From NCBI RefSeq assembly GCF_964033635.1, contig NZ_OZ035533.1, positions 806,001 to 870,000 of the forward strand: a stretch of DNA of 64,000 nucleotides. The letters are read 5' to 3'. Position numbers and translations under genes: made by a program. This document shows positions 1 to 9,316 of this stretch, one piece after another (position 1 is the first letter of the stretch; every line of letters begins with the position of its first letter). The DNA is from Chitinophaga sp. MM2321 (GTDB lineage: Bacteria > Bacteroidota > Bacteroidia > Chitinophagales > Chitinophagaceae). The notes below the pieces were generated by a model. That model saw nothing but the letters and a program-made list of their open reading frames with translations. It was not told the origin of the DNA and made no database searches.

Positions 1-1257
1 AAAGATGCCGCCTTATGGGCGAGGGTAGATGTAATGATGACCGATGCCTTTATGAAAATGGCTTCTGATCTGCACTTCGGCGCCGCTCCAAGAGATAGCA
101 TCACCCTCAAAACAGATTCTCTTTTTACAGATACGATACTGACGGTAAAATTACAGCAGGCTTTGGAAGGAAAGGATATCACCACCGTTCTTCATGCGCT
201 GGAGCCCGATCATGCCGGTTACCTGGCACTGAAAGAAGGTATACAAACCTTCAAAGCAAAATACGCCGGCGCTCATTGGGATACTTTACCGCTGAATTAT
301 ACGGACACTGTAGTATTCAAACAACAGCTGCTCAACCGCCTGGTACAGAGCGGACACCTGGATACCACCGGCCGTGCTACGGATACGACTATACTAAAAC
401 CCGCAATCAAAGCATTTCAGAAAGAATTTAATATCTACCAGGATGGCGTTGCCGGCAAAAGGACCGTGATGGCACTCAACCGGTCGGCCCACGACTGGAT
501 TATGCAGGCTGCTGTAAACCTGGACAGGTGGCGGAAACTACCGGATAGTCTGCCAGCCCGGTATATCATGGTCAACATACCATCTTACACACTGCGGGTG
601 ATGGATAGCGGCGAAGTAAAACTGGAATCGCGCGTAATTGTGGGCACACCGCGTACACGTACACCGCTTCTGAACTCCTATATGACCAACTTCATGTTGT
701 TCCCATACTGGCGCGTACCTTACAGCATCGTATTTAAAGAGATGCTACCGGCCATCAGAAAAAATGTGGACTACCTGGCATCCAAAAATCTGGAAGTGAT
801 AGATGCCGGCGGTAACGCAGTAGATCCCTATGCTATAGACTGGAATAAATTGTCAAAATCACACTTCCCCTACGTATTGCGGCAGATGGATGGTATCGAC
901 AATTCATTGGGCATTATGAAATTCAATTTCCGCAATAAATACAGTGTATACCTGCATGACACCAATAACCGCGGGCTGTTTAAGAATTCCATGCGTGCTA
1001 TGAGTCATGGTTGTGTGCGGGTGCAGCAGTGGGATAGTTTGGCGCAATACCTGGTACGTACCAATGATACCAGCAACCACCGTGGTGATAGTATCCGCGC
1101 CTGGATTGGCCGGGAAGAGAAGCGGCAGGTAGACTTACCGAAACATATTCCTATTTATCTGAGGTATTTCACCGCAGAAGGGAAAGACGGTACGCTTGTT
1201 TTTTATGATGATATTTATGGAGAAGATAAAGTGGTGAGGAGCCATATGAAACTGTAA
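1..1257 (+). CDS. L,D-transpeptidase, YcbB-like (5' end outside window)
   Basis: The frame is open from base 1, so the gene begins upstream of the window; 418 residues are visible. An N-terminal helical part is followed by a peptidoglycan-binding domain (about residues 110-165, ending near DGVAGKRTVMALN) and a YkuD catalytic domain (about 195-360). The catalytic signature is clear: a His in VYLHDTNNRG and the SHGCVR motif, with the nucleophile Cys codon at 1012-1014. The family makes 3-3 crosslinks in peptidoglycan or attaches proteins to it, in the periplasm. The domain order matches the YcbB/LdtD type. The stop codon touches the long inverted repeat at 1257-1399. Family assignment is firm; the exact crosslink made is inferred. 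Confidence 0.9.
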   Translation, partial: KDAALWARVDVMMTDAFMKMASDLHFGAAPRDSITLKTDSLFTDTILTVKLQQALEGKDITTVLHALEPDHAGYLALKEGIQTFKAKYAGAHWDTLPLNYTDTVVFKQQLLNRLVQSGHLDTTGRATDTTILKPAIKAFQKEFNIYQDGVAGKRTVMALNRSAHDWIMQAAVNLDRWRKLPDSLPARYIMVNIPSYTLRVMDSGEVKLESRVIVGTPRTRTPLLNSYMTNFMLFPYWRVPYSIVFKEMLPAIRKNVDYLASKNLEVIDAGGNAVDPYAIDWNKLSKSHFPYVLRQMDGIDNSLGIMKFNFRNKYSVYLHDTNNRGLFKNSMRAMSHGCVRVQQWDSLAQYLVRTNDTSNHRGDSIRAWIGREEKRQVDLPKHIPIYLRYFTAEGKDGTLVFYDDIYGEDKVVRSHMKL

Positions 1258-1399
1258 AATATTTTGGGATTTTTTGATTTTCGTATTTAGGAATTTATAA
1301 ATGCAGCGGAGATCAACAGTTGAAATAAAATCAAAAAATGATATTTACGCTGCATTTATAAATTCCTAAATACGAAAATCAAAAAATCCCAAAATATTT
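1257..1399. repeat. Long inverted repeat, copy A (52-bp perfect arms)
   Basis: Left arm 1257-1308 and right arm 1348-1399 are exact reverse complements over 52 bp, around a 39-bp loop. The element fills the whole gap between the converging L,D-transpeptidase and icd genes: it starts on the last base of one stop codon and ends one base before the other. It shares a core with copies B (31745-31870) and C (45581-45694): a TTTAGGRATTT-like block and ATGCAGCG toward the loop. It could fold as a bidirectional terminator, but the stem is far longer than an ordinary one. Confidence 0.9.
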
Positions 1400-1400
1400 A

Positions 1401-2630
1401 TTATTTACCCAGCTTCACTTTCAGCGCACTATCCAGTTCCTGGAGGAATTCTTCTGTGTACAGGTAGTGTTTACCATGCTCTACTTTATTGCCGTGAATA
1501 CAAACGGCGAGATCTTTGGTCATTTTACCACTTTCAACAACTTCGATACAAACCTGCTCCAGTGCGAGACAGAAGTTGATCAGTTCCTGGTTGTTGTCCA
1601 GTTTACCACGGAATTCCAGGCCGCGTGTCCATGCAAAGATGGAAGCGATGGGATTGGTGGAAGTAGGCTTGCCAGCCTGATGCTCGCGGTAGTGACGGGT
1701 TACGGTACCATGTGCGGCTTCCGCTTCCATTGTTTTACCATCTGGTGTGATGAGGGTAGAAGTCATCAGACCGAGAGAGCCGAAGCCTTGTGCCACGGTA
1801 TCAGATTGTACGTCGCCATCGTAGTTCTTACAGGCCCATACAAAGTTACCATGCCATTTCAGGGCGCTGGCTACCATGTCATCGATGAGGCGATGCTCAT
1901 AGGTTAAGCCGCTTTTCTGAAATTCAGCTTTAAATTCCTGTTGATATATTTCTTCAAAGATATCTTTAAAACGACCATCATATTTTTTCAGGATGGTGTT
2001 CTTGGTGCTCAGGTACAGCGGCCATTTTTTCATCAGGGCCTGGTTGAAACATGCACGTGCAAAGCCTTTGATAGATTCGTCGGTATTGTACATAGCGAGT
2101 GCTACGCCATCACCCTGGAAGTTGTATACTTCATGTTCTATCACTTCACCGTTTTCACCTTCAAACTTAATGGTGAGCTTGCCTTTACCTTTCGTTACAA
2201 AATCAGTAGCGCGGTACTGATCGCCGAAAGCGTGACGGCCTATACAGATAGGAGCTGTCCAGTTTGGCACCAGGCGGGGTACATTCTGCATTACAATGGG
2301 TTCACGGAATACAGTACCATCCAGGATATTACGGATAGTACCGTTTGGTGATTTCCACATTTGTTTCAGTTTGAACTCTTTTACACGTTCTTCATCCGGT
2401 GTGATGGTGGCGCATTTAATACCTACACCCGCTTCCCTGATAGCATTTGCAGCATCAATAGTTACCTGGTCGTTGGTAGCATCACGATGCTCCATGCCCA
2501 GATCATAATATTTAATTTCAACGTCGAGGTATGGAAGTATCAGTTTATCCTTGATGAATTTCCAGATGATCCGTGTCATCTCGTCTCCATCCAGTTCTAC
2601 TACCGGATTAGCTACTTTAATTTTTGACAT
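1401..2630 (-). CDS. icd: NADP-dependent isocitrate dehydrogenase, eukaryotic-type (subfamily II)
   Basis: Oxidative decarboxylation of isocitrate to 2-oxoglutarate in the TCA cycle, cytoplasmic. The 409-residue length and the N-terminus ([16 protein letters not shown]) match the homodimeric IDH1/IDH2-like class and not the E. coli type. Other hallmarks are [15 protein letters not shown] for substrate binding, the [17 protein letters not shown] block and [15 protein letters not shown] in the coenzyme region. The latter is the NADP-type version (Arg and His after HGTVT). It lies downstream of a second, unrelated-subfamily isocitrate dehydrogenase on the same strand, but a strong terminator at 2758-2798 separates them, so this gene probably has its own promoter in 2631-2757. 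I could not place a convincing TAnnTTTG there. Confidence 0.93.
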   Translation of the reverse strand: MSKIKVANPVVELDGDEMTRIIWKFIKDKLILPYLDVEIKYYDLGMEHRDATNDQVTIDAANAIREAGVGIKCATITPDEERVKEFKLKQMWKSPNGTIRNILDGTVFREPIVMQNVPRLVPNWTAPICIGRHAFGDQYRATDFVTKGKGKLTIKFEGENGEVIEHEVYNFQGDGVALAMYNTDESIKGFARACFNQALMKKWPLYLSTKNTILKKYDGRFKDIFEEIYQQEFKAEFQKSGLTYEHRLIDDMVASALKWHGNFVWACKNYDGDVQSDTVAQGFGSLGLMTSTLITPDGKTMEAEAAHGTVTRHYREHQAGKPTSTNPIASIFAWTRGLEFRGKLDNNQELINFCLALEQVCIEVVESGKMTKDLAVCIHGNKVEHGKHYLYTEEFLQELDSALKVKLGK

Positions 2631-2757
2631 TACGGTTTTTTTAAAAAATTAGACTAAAAAGCAATTAAAACGAACAACTATTCAAGCAACTCCCTAAAAG
2701 GGATAATCCCGAAAAATACGAATAGCTGCGATAATTACAAAACATTTCAGGTAAAGA

Positions 2758-2798
2758 CAAAAAAGCGCAAAGAAGAACAGGTCATTCTTCTTTGCGCT
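2758..2798 (-). terminator. Rho-independent terminator of the E. coli-type isocitrate dehydrogenase
   Basis: Perfect 14-bp stem (2764-2777 with 2785-2798), 7-base loop, followed on the minus strand by a run of six T. It lies 24 bp past the stop codon of the gene ending at 2822. Confidence 0.85.
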
Positions 2799-2821
2799 GA
2801 TGTATCGTTGCGGAAAAATAT

Positions 2822-4093
2822 TTAGTGTTGCATTTGCTTGATCACCTCGTCTGCAAACTCGCTGGTTTTAACCAGGGTAGCATCATCCATCAGGTTGTAG
2901 AAGTCGATGGTAACACGTTTGCGGGCGATAGCTGTACTCAGGCCATGTACAATGATTTCAGCGGCTTCTTTCCATCCCATATATTCCAGCATCATTACAC
3001 CGCTCAGGATCACGGAAGAGGGGTTCATGGTGTTGGTGTTGGCAAAGCGCGGTGCAGTACCATGGGTGGCTTCGAATACGGCATAGCCGGTAACGTAGTT
3101 GATGTTGGCGCCGGGGGCAATACCAATACCACCTACCGCAGCTGCCAGTGCATCAGAAATATAATCACCGTTCAGGTTCAGCGTAGCTACTACGGAGTAG
3201 TCCTGTGGCGCCAGTAGTATCTGTTGCAGGAAGTTATCTGCGATCACATCTTTGATCAGCAGTTTACCTTCTGCCAGTGCTACTTTCAGCTCTCTGTTAG
3301 CCGTTTCTTCGCCAGATTCCTTCTTGGTTTTTTCCCAATGTTCCCAGGTGTATACGTATCCACTGAATTCTTTCTCTGCCAGTGCATAGCCCCAGTTTTT
3401 GAAACCGCCTTCTGTAAATTTCATGATGTTGCCTTTGTGAACGAGCGTAACAGACGTACGCTTGTGTTCCAGGGCATAGGCGATCGCCGCACGTACCAGT
3501 CTTTCAGTACCCTCTATGGATACGGGTTTGATACCCAGTGAAGATGTTTTCGGGAAGCGGATCTTGGTAACACCCATTTCATTTTGCAGGAAGTTGAGCA
3601 GCTTTTCAGCTTCGGGGGTACCTGTCATGTATTCAATGCCGGCATAGATATCTTCCGTGTTTTCGCGGAAAATTACCATGTCCACTTTATCCGGACGTTT
3701 AACAGGCGAAGGTACTTTGTTGAACCAACGCACAGGTCTTACACAAGCATAAAGATCCAGCTCCTGGCGCATGGCCACGTTGAGGGAGCGGATACCGCCA
3801 CCTACCGGGGTAGACAGGGGGCCTTTTATAGACACGAGGTATTCCTTCAGAACATCCAGTGTAATTTTTGGCAGCCATTCGCCGGTTTCCTGGAAGGCTT
3901 TCTCACCTGCCAGTACTTCTTTCCATTCAATTTTCCGTTCACCACCATAGGCTTTTTCCACGGCTGCATCGAATACACGAACACTGGCTTTCCAGATATC
4001 CGGACCAATTCCGTCGCCTTCTATAAATGGTATGATTGGATGTGTAGGGACCTGTAACAGGCCATTGTTCATCGATATTTTTTCTGCCGGCAT
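2822..4093 (-). CDS. Isocitrate dehydrogenase, E. coli-type (subfamily I), unusual coenzyme site
   Basis: A 423-residue homologue of E. coli Icd. The substrate loop [16 protein letters not shown] is intact, with Ser103 at the place of the AceK-phosphorylated Ser113. [20 protein letters not shown] and [11 protein letters not shown] are also present. The coenzyme pocket differs from the NADP enzyme: E. coli Lys344, Tyr345, Val351, Tyr391 and Arg395 correspond here to Arg349, Phe350, Met356, Ile396 and Asn400. The two residues that hold the 2'-phosphate (Tyr391, Arg395) are therefore lost, but the Asp344 of NAD enzymes is not present either. NAD use, or relaxed specificity, is an inference. It has its own promoter (4137-4144) and terminator. 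Confidence 0.9.
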   Translation of the reverse strand: MPAEKISMNNGLLQVPTHPIIPFIEGDGIGPDIWKASVRVFDAAVEKAYGGERKIEWKEVLAGEKAFQETGEWLPKITLDVLKEYLVSIKGPLSTPVGGGIRSLNVAMRQELDLYACVRPVRWFNKVPSPVKRPDKVDMVIFRENTEDIYAGIEYMTGTPEAEKLLNFLQNEMGVTKIRFPKTSSLGIKPVSIEGTERLVRAAIAYALEHKRTSVTLVHKGNIMKFTEGGFKNWGYALAEKEFSGYVYTWEHWEKTKKESGEETANRELKVALAEGKLLIKDVIADNFLQQILLAPQDYSVVATLNLNGDYISDALAAAVGGIGIAPGANINYVTGYAVFEATHGTAPRFANTNTMNPSSVILSGVMMLEYMGWKEAAEIIVHGLSTAIARKRVTIDFYNLMDDATLVKTSEFADEVIKQMQH

Positions 4094-4136
4094 AAAACAG
4101 TTTCTTTATGCGTTACGTAATTGTTGTAATCGGGTG

Positions 4137-4144
4137 CAAAGGTA
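4137..4144 (-). promoter_or_regulatory. Bacteroidota -7 element for the E. coli-type icd gene
   Basis: TACCTTTG on the minus strand, 44 bp from the start codon at 4093. The -33 position 19 bp upstream reads CTG, a poor match to TTG. It overlaps the apparent early start of the divergent SGNH hydrolase frame, which argues for the later start of that gene. Confidence 0.55.
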
Positions 4145-4281
4145 ACGCATTTCAGGTTAAAGGCAGGCTAACTTTCTTGTATTTATTCTGCTTTTTACTG
4201 CCTGTATATAACTTTTTGCTTATGTTAGGATTAATGTTATTTTACTGCATATGCTTTGGTAATAACAAAACCGCAGATACC

Positions 4282-4902
4282 ATGATGACACCCCTCCGTT
4301 ATCTCGCACTGGGCGATAGTTATACCATTGGTGAAAGCGTTGCCGGTGCGGAAAGCTTTCCTTTTCAAACAGTGGATCTCTTGCGTAGTAAGGGTTACAG
4401 GATGATGCCCCCCGATATAGTAGCTACTACCGGCTGGACCACCGGTGAACTGGAACAGGGCATCAAAGCGGCGCAGCTTACCGGCACCTATGATGTGGTG
4501 ACCTTGCTGATAGGCGTCAATGATCAGTATCGTGGCAGCCCTGTAAATGAGTACCGGCTTGCGTTTACCGTCCTGCTGCAAAAGGCGGTTGCCTTTGCTG
4601 GCAATAACCCTTCCAGGGTGGTGGTATTGTCCATTCCCGACTGGGGTGTGAGCCCTTTTGCCGGAAACCGCGACCGCAAAGCCATTGCGGCTGAAATAGA
4701 TGATTACAACGCCGCTAATAAAGCCGTCGCACAAAGTATGCAGGTACCCTGGCTGGACATCACTCCTTATACCCGCGAGGCTGCCCGCGATCCATCCCTG
4801 CTGGCGCCGGACGGACTGCATCCCGCCGGAAAAGCATATGCCAGGTGGGCAAAGGATCTCGCTTTAATGTTGCAACAGGCGTTGCAGCAAGAAAAAAAAT
4901 AA
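4282..4902 (+). CDS. SGNH/GDSL-family hydrolase
   Basis: A 206-residue serine esterase/lipase-type hydrolase. Block I is ALGDSYTIGE (nucleophile Ser), block III is IGVNDQ (oxyanion Asn) and block V is DGLHPAGKAY (catalytic Asp and His), in the right order and spacing. I chose the ATG at 4282 because block I then sits about 8 residues from the N-terminus, as in cytosolic members. An upstream in-frame ATG at 4108 would add a hydrophobic 58-residue extension, but it lies in the divergent icd promoter region. With that extension the product could be membrane-bound, which I consider less likely. The substrate cannot be read from sequence. The gene ends 28 bp before the flavin reductase gene. Confidence 0.8.
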   Translation: MMTPLRYLALGDSYTIGESVAGAESFPFQTVDLLRSKGYRMMPPDIVATTGWTTGELEQGIKAAQLTGTYDVVTLLIGVNDQYRGSPVNEYRLAFTVLLQKAVAFAGNNPSRVVVLSIPDWGVSPFAGNRDRKAIAAEIDDYNAANKAVAQSMQVPWLDITPYTREAARDPSLLAPDGLHPAGKAYARWAKDLALMLQQALQQEKK

Positions 4903-4930
4903 CCTACATTCAGGGAAGAAAACCCGTTTC

Positions 4931-5599
4931 ATGGAAAGCCATATCGTAAAAATATTGTCTGTAACACCGGTTACGCATAATGTAAGAAGATTTACAGTGG
5001 AGAAACCACTGGGCTATACTTTTGTACCCGGACAAGCCACTGAAGTTTCTCTCAACAAACCCGGATGGGCGGAAGAACGCCGCCCCTTTACCTTTACAGG
5101 ATTGAATGATTGGGACCACCTGGAATTTACTATTAAAATATATGATGACCACCATAGTGTAACCCATGAGCTGGGGCAGTTGCAGGCCGGTGATACACTG
5201 ATCCTGCATGATGTATGGGGCGCCATCCACTACAAAGGCGAGGGCGTATTTATTGCAGGCGGCGCGGGTGTTACCCCCTTCATCGCTATCTTCAGGGCAC
5301 TGCAACAACAGGGGGAACTGGGAAGTAATCAACTTATCTTCTCTAATAAAACTTCCGCTGATATCATCCTGAAAGAAGAATTTGAACAAATGCTGGGCAA
5401 AAACTTTATCAACACACTTACCCAGGAAACCGTTGCCGGTTATGACCATCATATCGTGGATGAAGATTATTTAAAAGAAAAGATCACCAACTTTAAACAA
5501 CATTTTTATATCTGCGGTCCTGATCCAATGGTACAGCAGCTTAAGGAGATCCTTACCAGGCTGGCTGGTGCAGCGGATCTGGTGACCATCGAAATATAA
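4931..5599 (+). CDS. FAD/NAD(P)-binding oxidoreductase (ferredoxin-reductase fold)
   Basis: A 222-residue flavoprotein reductase. An FAD-binding beta-barrel (about 1-100) carries RPFTFTG, the RxYS-like flavin motif. A Rossmann NAD(P) domain (about 105-222) carries FIAGGAGVTPFIAIF and YICGPDPMVQQL. No cysteine cluster for a 2Fe-2S centre is present, so it probably passes electrons to a separate acceptor such as flavodoxin or ferredoxin; this is inferred. It follows the SGNH hydrolase by 28 bp and may share its transcript. Confidence 0.85.
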   Translation: MESHIVKILSVTPVTHNVRRFTVEKPLGYTFVPGQATEVSLNKPGWAEERRPFTFTGLNDWDHLEFTIKIYDDHHSVTHELGQLQAGDTLILHDVWGAIHYKGEGVFIAGGAGVTPFIAIFRALQQQGELGSNQLIFSNKTSADIILKEEFEQMLGKNFINTLTQETVAGYDHHIVDEDYLKEKITNFKQHFYICGPDPMVQQLKEILTRLAGAADLVTIEI

Positions 5600-5768
5600 T
5601 ATACCTGCGTACAGCCATGGGCTGCCAGTAACCGGTGAATGCCCTTTCTGTAGCCCCTCCGCTGCTGAAAGGCAATAACGCCCTCTTTTTCACCGCCTTT
5701 TTCCTGTCTTTTACCGGTAATACCTCTTTTTTAGCCTAAAGCCACTTTCACAACTACGCTTGCCATGT

Positions 5769-5776
5769 TACTTTTG
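5769..5776 (+). promoter_or_regulatory. Bacteroidota -7 element before the LiaF-like operon
   Basis: TACTTTTG fits TAnnTTTG. The -33 position 19 bp upstream reads TTT, a partial match. Transcription would begin near 5782, so the downstream ATG at 5796 must be the start and the in-frame ATG at 5760 cannot be used. Confidence 0.6.
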
Positions 5777-5795
5777 TATCGTAAACATTCAAACA

Positions 5796-6569
5796 ATGGA
5801 AAACGAAGATATCATCGCAGCAAAAAGAAAGAGCCGGAACATGGGCGGCGTTATACTGATCATAGTGGGTGCGTGCCTGTTATTACAACGGATGGACCTG
5901 GATATTCCATCCTGGGTGTTTTCCTGGCAAACGATCCTGATTGCAGTGGGTATCCTGGTGGGGGTTAAACATAATTTCAGAGGTGGGGGCTGGATTGCCA
6001 TGATCCTCGTAGGCGGTATCTTCCTGGCCGGGGAAATATTAAGATGGCCTTATAATACCGCCCGCTTTATATGGCCGGTAGCATTGATTGCGGTCGGTCT
6101 GGCGATTGTTTTGAAGAAAACATTATTCGAGGATAGCGATTATTGTAAAACAGGATTCAGGCATAAAAACTTTAAGGAGAATCATTATGAAGGATCAGTA
6201 TCGGACTATAGATCAACATCAGAACACGACTATATCAATAGCTCAGCGATATTCAGCGGGATAAACAAAATCATTTTATCCAAGGACTTTAAAGGCGGCA
6301 GTGTATCCTCTATTTTCGGTGGTACAGATCTGAACTTCATGCAGGCGGATATTAACGGTACCGTAGTACTGGATGTAACGGCGATCTTTGGCGGATGCGA
6401 AATTGTAGTGCCTTCCAACTGGACCGTGAATGTAGATATCAACACCATCATGGGTGGCATTGAGGATAAACGTCCCCGTGAATTGACTATATCAAACAGC
6501 AAAGACAAAATACTCCTGTTGAAAGGCTCCTGTATTTTTGGTGGGGTAGAAGTTAAAAGCTACGCCTGA
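5796..6569 (+). CDS. LiaF-like membrane protein, cell-envelope stress type
   Basis: 257 residues. Four hydrophobic segments fill about residues 15-110. A polar linker follows, then a C-terminal beta-rich domain like that of LiaF (cell wall-active antibiotic response proteins). That domain contains a repeated motif seen five times: AIFSG, SIFGG, AIFGG, IMGG and IFGG, spaced about 20-25 residues. In Firmicutes LiaF restrains the LiaS/LiaR two-component system. Here the gene heads an operon with DUF4288, a LytS-type kinase and a LytTR regulator, so a similar modulating role is plausible but inferred. The start is set by the promoter at 5769-5776. Confidence 0.82.
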   Translation: MENEDIIAAKRKSRNMGGVILIIVGACLLLQRMDLDIPSWVFSWQTILIAVGILVGVKHNFRGGGWIAMILVGGIFLAGEILRWPYNTARFIWPVALIAVGLAIVLKKTLFEDSDYCKTGFRHKNFKENHYEGSVSDYRSTSEHDYINSSAIFSGINKIILSKDFKGGSVSSIFGGTDLNFMQADINGTVVLDVTAIFGGCEIVVPSNWTVNVDINTIMGGIEDKRPRELTISNSKDKILLLKGSCIFGGVEVKSYA

Positions 6570-6622
6570 TCCTGTTAATCCTATATCTGACTAACTATCT
6601 CAACTTTTTAAATCTTTATTGT

Positions 6623-6976
6623 ATGCATTGGTTTGTTGCTAAAGTAGTTTACCAGATCATCTGCGGAAACGGCAGTCACACTCCGCAATTTGACGAACAA
6701 TTAAGGCTGATCAGCGCCGTTACTAAAAAGGATGCCTGCGACAAGGCCCGCGAAATAGGGTTACAGGAACAGTATGCATTCAAAAATCAACAACAGGAAC
6801 TGGTACAATGGAAATTCATCAACGTACCGGAAGTATATACACTCGATCAGCTGACCGATGGAATGGAATTATATTCCCGTATAGAAGAACCCGGAGATCC
6901 GAATTCCTATATTGCCTGGCTGCAAATGAAATCAGCTCAGTTACAGGGACAGCAATATTTTGAGTTGAACGTATAA
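6623..6976 (+). CDS. DUF4288 domain protein
   Basis: 117 residues, cytoplasmic, no signal peptide. The start MHWFVAKVVYQIICG followed by FDEQLRLISAVTKKDACDKAREIG is typical of DUF4288, a small family of unknown function often found in Bacteroidota. It lies between the LiaF-like gene (53 bp upstream) and the sensor kinase (17 bp downstream), so it is very likely cotranscribed with them. Confidence 0.75.
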   Translation: MHWFVAKVVYQIICGNGSHTPQFDEQLRLISAVTKKDACDKAREIGLQEQYAFKNQQQELVQWKFINVPEVYTLDQLTDGMELYSRIEEPGDPNSYIAWLQMKSAQLQGQQYFELNV

Positions 6977-6993
6977 ACGCTAAATCTGCTCTT

Positions 6994-8058
6994 TTGGCAA
7001 AACAATTATATACCGGCAATACCTGGTGGGGCTTCATTATCTCTTTTCTCTTTTGGTTGCTCTTATACGGAGGATTGCTCTACTACTGGTTTGATTTTTC
7101 ATTATGGCAGGCATTTACTGACAGCACCGTGCATGTAATATTGCTGGGTGCTGCCAGTATTGTTATTAGCCGGAACCTGGCCTATTACCGCCCTGCCGGC
7201 GGTATGAACAAGGTGTTGTATGTAACGGTGGTGAGTCTTGTGATGGCTGCTTTATGGGTTTTCTTCAGCCACTGGCTGCTGGTCAGGTCATTTGATACGG
7301 ACTCCGTATATATCAACTGGCTGAATAATGCCGTTCCGACCCACTTCATTGTTGGCTGCATGATGATAGCCGGTATCGGCCTGAGAAGCCAGTTATGGTA
7401 TGATGAAGAAGAACAGCAGGATGCCAGGAAAAGAAAGGATGATACAGAAAGGATTGTGCGGGAAGCGGAGTTGTATAAGCTGCGGCAGCAATTGCAACCG
7501 CATTTCCTGTTCAACAGCCTGAACTCTATCAATGCCCTCATTATGCTGCGTCCGCAGGAGGCCCGGGAAATGGTGTTGAAGCTCTCCGATTTTCTGCGTG
7601 GCTCCCTCAAACGGGAAGATGATCACTGGATTTCGCTACCGGAAGAACTGATGTACCTGCAACTTTACCTGGATATCGAGAAGGTGCGTTTTGGTCATCG
7701 TTTATCCACCGACGTTATACGCGATGAGGCATCAGAGAAAATGCAGATACCACCGATGCTGTTGCAGCCTGTAGTGGAAAATGCCATTAAGTTTGGCCTG
7801 TATGATACAATAGGCGATATTACTATTACCATCCAAGCCTGGGTACAGGAAGGGATGTTATATATACAAGTGCAGAATCCGTTTGATAACGAACTGCAGC
7901 AACCCAATAAGGGAACGGGCTTTGGCCTGAGTTCTATCAAGCGCCGGCTTTACCTGTTGTTTGCCCGGCAGGACCTGTTGGAAACAGCGGTCCATGAGCA
8001 TATTTTTACAACACTGATTAAAGTACCACAAACCCATGATAAAAGCAGTAATAATTGA
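6994..8058 (+). CDS. Sensor histidine kinase, LytS/YehU family
   Basis: 354 residues. Four membrane helices lie in about 11-135 with no sizeable extracytoplasmic domain. A short coiled region follows, then the His_kinase domain with LRQQLQPHFLFNSLNSI (phospho-accepting His170), the N box PVVENAIKFG and the G box GTGFGLSSIKRR. The start appears to be TTG at 6994: the frame has a stop at 6961 and no ATG before residue 71. It overlaps the response-regulator gene by 23 bp, so the two are translationally linked. The LiaF-like protein encoded upstream is the likely partner for signal sensing. Confidence 0.9.
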   Translation: MAKQLYTGNTWWGFIISFLFWLLLYGGLLYYWFDFSLWQAFTDSTVHVILLGAASIVISRNLAYYRPAGGMNKVLYVTVVSLVMAALWVFFSHWLLVRSFDTDSVYINWLNNAVPTHFIVGCMMIAGIGLRSQLWYDEEEQQDARKRKDDTERIVREAELYKLRQQLQPHFLFNSLNSINALIMLRPQEAREMVLKLSDFLRGSLKREDDHWISLPEELMYLQLYLDIEKVRFGHRLSTDVIRDEASEKMQIPPMLLQPVVENAIKFGLYDTIGDITITIQAWVQEGMLYIQVQNPFDNELQQPNKGTGFGLSSIKRRLYLLFARQDLLETAVHEHIFTTLIKVPQTHDKSSNN

Positions 8059-8773
8059 CGATGAACCATTGGCCCGTGAAGTGGTGAAAGAGTTTCTGGT
8101 TAACTTTCCGCAGATAGCACTCATGCAGGAATGTAATGATGGATTTGAAGGATTAAAAGCTATTCAGCAACATCAGCCGGATATTATTTTCCTGGATATA
8201 CAGATGCCCAAGATCACCGGTTTTGAAATGCTGGAACTGGTAGAACCCATGCCGGCAGTGATCTTTACTACAGCATTTGAAGAGCATGCCCTGCGCGCAT
8301 TTGAAGTGCATGCAGTAGATTACCTGCTGAAACCTTTCTCCCGGGAGCGTTTTGATAAAGCCGTGCAGAAGTGGCTGGACCAGCATACTACCAATAGCAC
8401 AAACACAGAAGCTTTGCTGGAAACGGCTGCAGCTACACCACAACAAAGCAACCGCGTAGTTATTAAGATCAATGGAAAAATAAAAATCATCCCCGTACAG
8501 GATATTCACTACCTGGAAGCAGCAGATGATTATGTAAAGATATTTACCCAGGAAGGCAATTTTCTGAAGAACAAAACGATGTCGTTTTTTGAGAAAACCC
8601 TCGACCCGCAACAGTTTACACGGGTACACCGGTCTTATATGCTCAATGTAAACCAGGTAACCCGTATTGATCCTTATGAAAAGGAGAACCACCTCGCTAT
8701 TCTGCGCAGCGGCGCTAAAGTGCTGGTGAGTAAAACAGGATATCCAAGGCTGAAACTTGCACTGGGCCTTTGA
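8036..8773 (+). CDS. LytTR-family response regulator
   Basis: 245 residues. The receiver domain (1-120) has acidic residues Asp8/Asp9, phospho-acceptor Asp54 in IIFLDIQMP, and the conserved Lys in LLKPF. A linker of low complexity (Thr, Asn, Gln) leads to a LytTR DNA-binding domain (about 140-245; EAADDYVKIFT and FTRVHRSYMLN). It is the cognate regulator of the kinase it overlaps. The stop codon runs directly into the inverted repeat at 8791-8925. Confidence 0.93.
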   Translation: MIKAVIIDDEPLAREVVKEFLVNFPQIALMQECNDGFEGLKAIQQHQPDIIFLDIQMPKITGFEMLELVEPMPAVIFTTAFEEHALRAFEVHAVDYLLKPFSRERFDKAVQKWLDQHTTNSTNTEALLETAAATPQQSNRVVIKINGKIKIIPVQDIHYLEAADDYVKIFTQEGNFLKNKTMSFFEKTLDPQQFTRVHRSYMLNVNQVTRIDPYEKENHLAILRSGAKVLVSKTGYPRLKLALGL

Positions 8774-8790
8774 CCAGGATTGAAGGATTG

Positions 8791-8925
8791 ACCAGGATTA
8801 AAGGATTATAGGATTAATAGGATGGGTGTTTTGTTGTTTGATTTAAATTTTATTAATTCTTTAATCTTATTTATTTCTGTTCAAATGTTCAATCCTGTTT
8901 AATCCAATAATCCATTAATCCTGGT
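8791..8925. repeat. Imperfect long inverted repeat between convergent genes
   Basis: The segment 8791-8824 pairs with 8890-8925 with only a few mismatches; the arms are built from repeats of GGATTA. The left side is preceded by a tandem direct repeat (GACCAGGATTRAAGGATT, twice, from 8772). The structure sits at the 3' ends of the response regulator and the thioesterase, like the other long hairpins in the window. Its sequence is unrelated to copies A-C. Confidence 0.75.
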
Positions 8926-9282
8926 CTTCTTTAATATTTTCTGCACCTGTATACCGGTGGCTATTATTTTTTCACCTACGCGTGCTTCATAACTGCAGCT
9001 GATTTCATGTTGCTGCACAACTACTATGGTAGCTGTAAAATCCACCTGGCTGCCCAATGGGGCGGGGGAGCTGTGTTCAATGGTGAGCCGGGTGCCTATT
9101 CCCTCTTCATCCTCTTCTTTCATTTCCAGTACAAACAAACGGCAGCACCATTCCGCATCACGGGCCAGTGCGAAGGTGGCATATACCGGGTGTACAAGTC
9201 CGCTGTCGAAGGAGGCGCAGTCTTCCTGGCGCACAATGCGCGAGAAATGCCGGGTATCACCGGGTTGAAAGAGAGGGCGCAT
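8899..9282 (-). CDS. Thioesterase-like hotdog protein
   Basis: 127 residues. The pattern of an early helix with FALARDAEW followed by GIGTRLTIEHSSPAP, LGSQVDFTA and a final strand resembles the FlK-like acyl-CoA thioesterase family (single hotdog fold). I take the ATG at 9282 as start, 35 bp after the mntH stop; an upstream in-frame ATG at 9327 would overlap mntH. The end of the gene lies within the right arm of the inverted repeat 8791-8925, so the C-terminal codons are part of that structure. The substrate is unknown. Confidence 0.65.
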   Translation of the reverse strand: MRPLFQPGDTRHFSRIVRQEDCASFDSGLVHPVYATFALARDAEWCCRLFVLEMKEEDEEGIGTRLTIEHSSPAPLGSQVDFTATIVVVQQHEISCSYEARVGEKIIATGIQVQKILKKTRINGLLD

Positions 9283-9316
9283 GCAGGATAAGTTTGGTAT
9301 CGTTAAGTAATAGCAG

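Noticed and set aside
2690..2712. GGGATAATCCC palindrome upstream of the eukaryotic-type icd
   Set aside because: Too short and without a matching regulator; could be chance.
4108..4281. N-terminal extension of the SGNH hydrolase with hydrophobic segments
   Set aside because: It starts inside the divergent icd promoter region and would move the GDS motif far from the N-terminus. Kept only as an alternative start.
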